Shown here: piece by piece, positions 17,894-24,367 of the stretch
How the letters are laid out: every line of letters begins with the position of its first letter
How positions within the stretch are numbered: the first letter of the stretch is position 1
Assembly (NCBI GenBank): GCA_004151065.3
Contig: NWUY0304087013.1
Span: forward strand, 1-24,367
Source of the DNA: Larix sibirica
Taxonomy: Eukaryota > Streptophyta > Pinopsida > Pinales > Pinaceae
Direction of reading: 5' to 3'
Length of the DNA stretch: 24,367 bases
Program-made: the position numbers and the translations under genes
Notes under the pieces: model-generated
The model's input: the letters and a program-made list of their open reading frames with translations, nothing else
The model's database searches: none
Told to the model about the DNA's origin: nothing

Positions 17894-20033
17894 AGTTGAA
17901 CATCTTGTAGGAGGAGGAAGTCAAAGGGAAAGCAAATGTGAGGTTTTAACTCTTATTATCTTTTCGCTTGGATGATTTGGGTTTTATGTTTTAGTAGCTA
18001 TTGTATCTTGCTGCCGGAAAAGTATATAGAAGGCAAATCTTTGCACAGGAGAAGGGACTAAGTGTGAGGTTCTTAACTTTCCTTAGCCCTTGATGTATTC
18101 TTAAATATTGGGGGAAGTTTGCTACTGTAATGACAGATTTTGTATGGCACATCTTATGGTTTACTAATCTTATGAGGTTTTATGTGATGACTAGATTAGA
18201 TAAAAATTAATTGTGTATTTTATAACTTGCAAGTAACTAAAACCAAGGGGGGGTTATGCCTCATTGTATTTATGTGATTCACTTTTAACCTCCTGCAAAA
18301 ATACAACAATGGTTTCTCAATCTCCGCATATACATGTACAAAATGAAACTAGCAAGTTAGAACACAATAGATCTAACTAAATGCAATAAAATGAAATATG
18401 TCCCTTTGCCCTTAGTATAAGGATGTACTTACTAACTCATAAGCTAAGATGAATAATTCCTTTAAGGTGGGGACTTGGGAAGAATATTGATTCAAGTGAG
18501 GAGCGCGTAGCGCCCCAAGCACCACGAGATGCAATCTCCAAGCCTAAATATTAAGAGGTGAGGCTTAAGCCAGCAAGAAAGAGCACTAAACCACATAAAA
18601 AAAACCTCCTTGAGCAGGGAAGATGATGGGTATAAGAAACCAAAGCAAGGTCCAAGAGCATGTCCTAAACCTAGAAAGCTATTATAAACTGGTAATTTAC
18701 ATATAGAGAGTAGGTAGCCAAGAGCCAGAAAATTAGAGGAGCCTTACTTATTTATAAATACAACTAGTTGTTAGGGAGAAATCCCCTGTTGATTCATAAA
18801 TCAAGGTTGAAAAACTCCTTGTCCTGCGGCTAAGCCATGGTATTTGGCCTATGAACCACATGTGTTGGGAGGATAACTTAACATTAGATGTAAAAAAAAG
18901 GATCCCTTTTTCTGTAGGAAAATGAATGAACAACGAATCTCCCTCACAGAAGTCGCTATAAGCACAAAAACACTCATGGTAATAATAATGCCAAATGATA
19001 ATGAAAAGAGATATTAAGTATATCAATTTTACTAACAATTAGATAGAGCGCGGTCTTTCACTATGGTAGGAGCCCATGGTCCTAAAATGTGTTTATAATA
19101 ACTTGGAGCAATATTTGGAACAGTAATGAATGCAAGGTAGCCCACAATGAACAACTCAACTAGAAGAGGATAAAATGGGGAATTTGTGGCCAAAAGGTGA
19201 TCAACAAGGCAATGACCAACGAAATCTACATATAGGCTAAAGACTAATCAAATGAGACGCCAAGACTATAATGAGGGGGCCAAAAAGAATATATTTAGAC
19301 CATGGGAGGGGCTCTCAAAGGGAGAGACTTCAACACTTGTGATTGCACCATATAGGTGTTTAGAAGTCTTCCTTGTACTCTTAGGGAAGGTTTTTATTAT
19401 AGAACGTGTGATATGAAAATTTGATACATTACATTTTTCCCCCATGGCAACAACATGCATCCAACAGAGTGTAGGAGTTGTGACTTTACATGAAGACTAA
19501 GCCTCACAATAAGTATAGCATTAAACTTTTTAGATAATAGAAAATGAGGTGGTAGGAGTTATAGTTTCAAATGCAAACTCATCTAAGAAGATAAGAAACA
19601 CTAGTAACATACAAGAGGGGGAAAGAAGAAGGGGTAATGTATAAGATGTTTTCATTTGGTAGAGGTTGTAAGCCATAATGCCCCAATGTAAGGAGGGAAC
19701 CATTACGTGACAGAAATGAATCCATCAAGTAACATGAATGACTTGCTAAACCCTGTGATGATGTGGGGCTAAATTGAATTTGTGCCACATATAGGTGTAT
19801 GCAGGAATGCAAGCAATGAAGGGAAGGTAAAAACAAAGAGTGTTAACCAATCACACAGTCATGAAGGTAGAGTTATGCAATTAAAAGCACATGATGGAAA
19901 AAGAATAAAAAAAGAAAGCAGAAGTACAAGATCAAGTAACTACATTAAAATAAATGGTCATGTCTACCACTCGATCATGTAGGCATTACCTGATATATTA
20001 AAAGGAAATGTGTGAAACTAGAATGCCGGAAAC
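17894..20033. other. AT-rich spacer of nuclear appearance, no gene recognised
   Basis: About 2.1 kb of AT-rich DNA with several short minus-strand frames (18748-19038, 19266-19460, 19579-19836), none resembling a known family and two of uncertain start. The texture resembles plant nuclear retroelement-derived spacer rather than the GC-balanced blocks around it; this is an impression only. A small hairpin-like word, ggagcgcgtagcgcccc, sits at 18500-18516. Confidence 0.35.
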
Positions 20034-20186
20034 CTAGGCTAGAAGCATGGAGTACTGCCCAACAACCATTAAGTCAGGAATTGGAATCGGAATGATAAAT
20101 GGGAGCAGCTCCTTCCAAGTCTCCTTCGCTACGTTCAGAACAGTTGAAAGGCATAACCTTATTATTTTTTTTATTGGCTCAGTCAT
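20034..20186 (-). CDS. short open frame, hypothetical
   Basis: A 50-codon minus-strand frame begins with ATG (MTEPIKKIIRLCL) and ends with PFIIPIPIPDLMVVGQYSM and a TAG. The frame is open for about 20 further codons upstream without an ATG. Its residue mix is protein-like, but the opposite strand is also open over the same stretch (20047-20253), so only one, or neither, can be real. I do not recognise either product. Confidence 0.18.
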   Translation of the reverse strand: MTEPIKKIIRLCLSTVLNVAKETWKELLPFIIPIPIPDLMVVGQYSMLLA

Positions 20187-20740
20187 CCGGAAAGATATCT
20201 TCGTGTATCCAGTCGCATGTCTGGGTGCAGATCCCTCGGATTTAGTGGTTTAATTAAGTTCCTTAGGTTGCTCCTTCCTATAAGAGTTGGATCCCGCCGC
20301 CACTCGACCAAAGGGAGAGGAAGATGGTCTTACACTGGATCCTTTCCCACTCCATACATATTGGGAAAACGTAAGCCCGTTCTCCAAATAGTAAGAAGTT
20401 AACGAGCTTACGTACGGGGGAATACGCATACTCCAGCTTACATCAGGAGGAAGGGATTCAGCAGGATAGAACTTAGGGTGAATAGTAAGATTAGGAGGAT
20501 ATACCCCGCCGATTGAGGGCCTAGGCTAATATTGAAGTACTAGGTTAATAGGGTCCAATATACTTCTGAGGGTAATACTTGGAGGGTAAAACTAGGCTAG
20601 GAGGGTTACTTAGTGAGAAAGGGAATAGGCGCTCGACTTAGTTAGAGGGTGAAGGGATAAGTTTGTTTCTTTTAAGGACCTGTCGAATCCAAACTATTGA
20701 GGAGAAGGGCTCATCTTTACCTTGCTCTCGAAAATACGAA
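20187..20740. other. unrecognised mixed sequence
   Basis: A word at 20306-20323 (gaccaaagggagaggaag) resembles the distal half of the AAGG-bounded element. From 20460 to 20640 the words aggagg, gggtaata and ctaggct recur loosely. I see no gene. Confidence 0.35.
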
Positions 20741-20770
20741 AAGCTTGCTTGACCGTAAGGGAGAGCAAGG
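20741..20770 (+). mobile_element. AAGG-bounded short dispersed element, copy C
   Basis: Begins AAGCTTGCTTGACC and ends GTAAGGGAGAGCAAGG. It keeps the AAGG at the right end, but the left end reads AAGC, and it differs from copies A and B at a few core positions. It is the most diverged of the three near-complete copies. Confidence 0.55.
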
Positions 20771-21645
20771 GGGTTGGAGCGTAAAATTATCATGCAGTAA
20801 CCAGTTGCCTTCATTTTTATATACGTTTACATGATTTCGTAGTACCAGTTTCCATATAAGTCCCATTCAAAGTTGCCTTCATAGTTAAATACTCACCTAC
20901 TCACTCGGAGCTAAAAGATGTTATTGAAGCTTATCGAGTAATGATCTAAGCTTATAAAGTTTTCCAAAACCATGAATGAGGCAGGATATTTTCAATTCTC
21001 TTTCATTACCCACGCCTTTGAAAAGAAAATTGAACCACGCCAAAAAGCAATAGTCGCATTATCCCGGATCGTAGCCATAGTCGTAGCACATATTTACGGG
21101 AATGGTCAAATGGCGAGAATAGTCAAATTCACTTTTTGCGGGCAATAGTCCAAAGTGCGTATCCAAACCACCCACCTGCTTCTACCTTCCCTACCACCCA
21201 CGTTACTAATTCTATAGCATAAAATATAAGGAGCCTCCATGGGTTTTAGGGGTAACCTTAACTATAAAGAAATGCTACTCAAATTATATTCTAATAATTT
21301 CTAATTGAACTTACATAGTAAGTCAGGGAGGCAACATTTATATGGGTTTGTATGGAAGATGCTTGGTGGATATTTGTGCATCTTTAGAACTCACCCATGG
21401 ATTGAATGAAGCCTCAAGCCCTTCGTTTTATGTTAGCACCATGAAGGATGCCCCTAATTGGTTACTCAAAACACCCACTAGTTGCAACGCGTTGGCCATG
21501 CACGCTTCCTAAAACTCTTCGTATGAATAAACCACAGGCTTCCATGTTATTTATTTTATAAGTTGCATTATAGACTGCTGCAAAATAGTTGCCGTTTTTC
21601 TTTTTATTTTCATGTCAATGTTTTTTCTTGGTGGTGTAATGTGAG
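20771..21645. other. unrecognised spacer, ending in a T-rich tract before the exon-like block
   Basis: The word agttgccttcat occurs at about 20804 and 20870. The last 60 bases before 21646 are T-rich and end in gtgag, as expected for the 3' end of a plant nuclear intron. Nothing else is recognised. Confidence 0.35.
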
Positions 21646-21854
21646 GATGGAGAAGGCCAACAATAGAATCTGTAGCCCAAGGAACCCGTTGGACGAGGAT
21701 GCAGAGAGGGAGCAAGGCATAAAACTGTAAGTCCTTTGGGATGTACAGGAGGAAGAGAAAGACGAGCCTTCCTTGACTGATCCCCGGAAGAGGCTCAATT
21801 CATGCTTGGATAAGATCCCGGTTACAGCCTTTCCTGCAATCTTCAACAGCAAAG
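21646..21854 (+). pseudogene. exon of a KING1-like SNF1-related kinase gamma subunit, disabled
   Basis: The plus strand from the ATG at 21647 reads MEKANNRICSPRN..., reaches a TAA at 21728-21730, and continues in the same frame with VLWDVQEEE and RKRLNSCLDKIPVTAFP up to 21854. The spaced pattern LWD.Q, then a charged KLN.C-like segment, then IPV.AFP matches the N-terminal region of plant KING1-type gamma subunits, CBS-domain proteins that regulate SnRK1 kinase, as I recall them. Flanks look like nuclear splice sites: a T-rich tract ending in AG at 21645 and an AAAG|GTAC donor at 21855. No following CBS exon was found. The stop and isolation indicate a dead fragment. If the window is mitochondrial, this is nuclear DNA transferred with its introns. 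The overlapping minus frame (21610-21885) is a shadow. Confidence 0.5.
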
Positions 21855-22174
21855 GTACTTCACGTTTCTGGGTTGCTTCACACATATTTTATGTTATACT
21901 AAATAAAGTCTGCTTTTAGGATTCATTCCTCTTTTTACATCGGGATTTGACCCAAATAGCTAACAATCCGTGATAACTTGCCATCCTTACTCTATTTCTT
22001 CAATTAGTGATAGGGGTTACATACATTGCAGATCTGATGATTGCCATTAATACTGTAAGGTAGATTGCACCGCCTTTTACGTAGGCCAGGTTTAACTGCA
22101 GCTGTCTCTCCCTTTATTATTATGATGATGCTGCCGTCGAAGCGTATGGAGCTGTAACCATACGAAGGGAATAG
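21855..22174. other. intron-like or unrecognised sequence
   Basis: Begins with a GT donor and is AT-rich at first. A splice-acceptor-like ttgcag near 22030 is followed by a short open stretch (DLMIAINTV), then a GTAAGG; this may be chance. No other feature is supported. Confidence 0.3.
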
Positions 22175-22378
22175 TAGGGGTATGGGTCTTGCTCATTAAT
22201 AAGTTATGGATCTTCACCGCCACCGCCTTGGATGCAGGTTACAAGCAACAACAAGTGTTGCTGCTCTGAACGAGGACACAAAAAAAGAAAGAAGGGTGTC
22301 TATTCAGCTATGGCCTTGTATAATGCTATTACCAACCTATCAGGTATGAAACGCCTCATATCCCAGTTAAGAGAATAG
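22175..22378 (+). CDS. short coding-like open frame, hypothetical
   Basis: The frame is open after a TAG at 22175-22177, with an ATG at 22232, and runs to a TAG at 22376-22378 (48 residues from the ATG). It includes a basic stretch (GHKKRKKG) and ends YNAITNLSGMKRLISQLRE. A second frame over 22235-22300 also looks protein-like (ATTSVAALNEDTKK), and the two meet at a run of seven A near 22282, which suggests a frameshift. A cag|gtt acceptor-like site lies at 22235-22240. It may be another nuclear exon, but I do not recognise it. Confidence 0.2.
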
Positions 22379-23000
22379 AATAGCATAGAGGATTTGTATT
22401 TCTCTTTTGGAAATAAGAAAATGTGAAATGAAAACCTGTTTGTGACTCATTCAAAGCTACCCAAAAGATGCGGGAAGTTTTCGTAATAAGAATTCACCTC
22501 TCAACTCTGGATCTTAGCACCCAAAGTCTGTCTGTACAATTGATTAAGCTTGTACCAAGTAATCCCCGTATTTTTCCTCGGTATAAATAAATTACATTTT
22601 GAATTGAAACGCGCTGTATCAACACCGTTATACCCCGGCATAAGGGTGTCATCGGGTGGAGAAAGGGTATTTTTGTTTTTTACTAAGAACTTCTTTTTCC
22701 CTTTTCAAGTTGCTTGCCCACATTGATTGCTGCACCTATCAAATCGCATCGGAGCATCGATGCAAATGCGGCGAAGAAATCAGGAAAGGAGGCTGTCTTA
22801 TCCCGAAACTGTCTTATCATGAACATCTACCTGACCTGACTGATCACGAACAACTACCAAGATATGCAATAAGAAAGAAGATATGTATGCAATACCGTCA
22901 TCTTAATATGCCTTATAGTGACTGACCGGTTAGCAAGACATTGAGGGTACAATCGGTCCTTACGGTGCAGTTGGTCCTTACCTTAGCTTACGAAGGAGGG
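22379..23000. other. unrecognised sequence with one 89-codon open frame
   Basis: The frame at 22656-22925 has a Cys-containing patch (DCCTYQIASEHRCKCGEE) but no recognisable zinc-binding spacing or family, and no supporting context. A 55-codon frame ending at about 22590 is also unrecognised. No RNA gene is seen. Confidence 0.25.
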
Positions 23001-24367
23001 TAGGTGCTACATAAGCATACGTCAAATTTTAGGAGGCAAAACTTACTCATAAAAATTGTGATTGAGGTGATCTTTGTGTCGTTAGAAAGCTCTCAATGTG
23101 TAGAAAAACATAAAAGGGATGAGTACTTTGTCCACTAAGTTTTAACCTAAAAATGCCCGTTTAATGCCCCGAATGAGCTCCAAATGTTTCAAGACCCTAA
23201 ATCACCAAACTAGACCTGCCTCTCAAATTGGCCCTACAAGTAAATAGCTCTAATTTTATACTAAAAAAGTACCAAAATATATTACAAATTTTATAGTGAT
23301 CCATTTCAGATCAATAAGTCTTACTTGATCATAAGATGAAAATAAATAACTACCAATGATGTTAAGAAAGTGTGAGTTGTGGCAGGGTGGCTAAATCTGT
23401 AGCACTTCTGGGTGGAGCTATTTGTATATATTATGAACATTTCAAACTATGAAAGCTTAATGATTTGCCATGGAAGCATGATTAAACTAACCTAGTTTTC
23501 CTAAGCTAATATTTTTCTTATTTTACATGTTGATATGCATATATTGTGAAATGATTTCATTGATCTTAGTGATAAATAAATCGGTTATGTGGATCATTAA
23601 AAGGGTGTTTATGGCACCAGGGTGGGAGTCTTACAATAAGATTTGCAAAAGGTAACTCGTGATATGAAGCAATTGAGTTGATTATAATCTTATATATTGT
23701 TGATCTACTAGATATGCATGTGTTTTTTCGTGCACAATAAATAGCGACACAACTTTTCCAGCTTGCCAACATATGGGTGTGGGATATGACAACAGGAGAC
23801 TTTGGCTTCATTGCATTGGGATGAGTAGAGGTGCTTTGGCAGACCCAATAAGTCTTACTTATAAAAAGGCGAGGAGTCTCTTTACAGAATATGTGGGATA
23901 ACCAAGTTAGATAGCTTAGCAAACACATACTATCTAGGAATACATATAGTATAGGATACAAGCCTACTATAAGTACTTTTGCCATGGGAATTAAAGGCAC
24001 AGAATCATTATTTCCTGGTTATTATCAAGGGGAGTTTGTAGTAAGGGTGAGGATTATCTAATCCCCATTAGCTAAACCTTCCATATTCTTAGCTTGACCG
24101 AGTTAAACATCAGTGATCCCCATCATGGTATTAGTTCACCTAAAATTACCCACTTTAAGGGAAACTTGAAAGATTAATATTTTAATGGAAATTAGGAAGT
24201 AATTATCTTATGAGAATCAATATTGGATAATTTTTTCAATAAAGAAGACAGAAAAAGCAATGCACAACCATAATATATTCTAATATGGATTCTCTTATTA
24301 AATAAGCAAACTTTACAAGAGTATTCCTTGCCCAAGAGGGGAAAGGAGACAAAGATAACGAAAAATC
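23001..24367. other. AT-rich DNA resembling LTR/retroelement flank
   Basis: AT-rich sequence of the texture seen in plant nuclear LTR elements, with a CCAAT/TATA pair at 23844-23867 and a 16-base purine tract at about 24335-24350 that could be a polypurine tract. I could not find matching LTR termini or a primer-binding site. A minus-strand frame at 23566-24000 (144 codons from a GTG, or 139 from the ATG at 23985) has no recognisable domain and is probably chance. Confidence 0.3.
23844..23867 (+). promoter_or_regulatory. candidate Pol II promoter: CCAAT box plus TATA box
   Basis: ccaat at 23844-23848 is followed by tataaaaa at 23860-23867, then ggcgaggagtctc. The order and the TATA match suit a plant nuclear promoter, such as the U3 part of an LTR, but the usual CCAAT-TATA distance is larger. 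No transcript or downstream gene is visible. Confidence 0.3.

Noticed and set aside
20403-20425. cttacgtacgggggaat, similar to part of a group II intron domain V
   Set aside because: The paired GAGC...GGTTC stem and the bulge pattern of domain V are absent, and no domain VI or reverse transcriptase/maturase lies nearby.
21610-21885. 91-codon minus-strand frame
   Set aside because: It is antisense to the KING1-like exon, whose plus-strand reading has family-like motifs and splice-site flanks.
21935-21960. Minus-strand gggtcaaatccc resembling a T-arm
   Set aside because: The loop is one base short and no cloverleaf can be folded from the neighbouring sequence.
23566-24000. 144-codon minus-strand open frame as a gene
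   Set aside because: It starts at GTG, has no recognisable domain, and sits in AT-rich LTR-like DNA; openness alone is weak evidence here.

Overview
This looks like plant DNA made almost entirely of non-genic sequence. My best guess is an intergenic stretch of a very large, repeat-rich plant mitochondrial genome, gymnosperm-like. The reasons are many unrelated blocks of differing composition, decayed tandem repeats, short dispersed repeats with AAGG ends, and scraps of nuclear-type DNA (a copia retroelement and one exon of a nuclear regulatory gene). A repeat-rich nuclear region of the same kind of plant is the main alternative. I found no intact mitochondrial, plastid or bacterial gene, no rRNA, no tRNA and no CRISPR array.

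Layout. 1-834 is featureless. 835-1200 holds three diverged tandem copies of a roughly 120-bp unit. 1365-3150 and 6279-6785 are the arms of an old, diverged inverted duplication. The left arm carries an extra ~1.2-kb segment bounded by 14-bp direct repeats. The right arm carries a 30-bp AAGG-bounded insertion that is cleanly missing from the left arm. Between the arms lie a proline/tyrosine/glycine-rich minus-strand reading frame (2997-3683) and a ~2.2-kb AT-rich block full of GTAAT/ATTAC words. 6.8-8.8 kb is unrecognised sequence with small dispersed repeats. 8935-9582 is a broken Ty1/copia reverse transcriptase. 10.3-17.8 kb is a mosaic of blocks, several built from their own short vocabulary (Ala/Thr/Ser-like, TTGG.TACT, TAG-rich, pyrimidine-rich, CTAAAGGTAA, TAAGTATAAG), probably decayed tandem arrays. 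17.8-20 kb and 23-24.4 kb look like AT-rich nuclear spacer or LTR-like DNA, the latter with a CCAAT/TATA pair. 21646-21854 reads as one exon of a plant SNF1-related kinase gamma subunit (KING1-like), disabled by a stop codon.

No set of genes here works together. The value of the window is in its repeat history: a short insertion with a paralogous empty site, an old inverted duplication, and captured nuclear fragments. All alignments and counts were made by eye.
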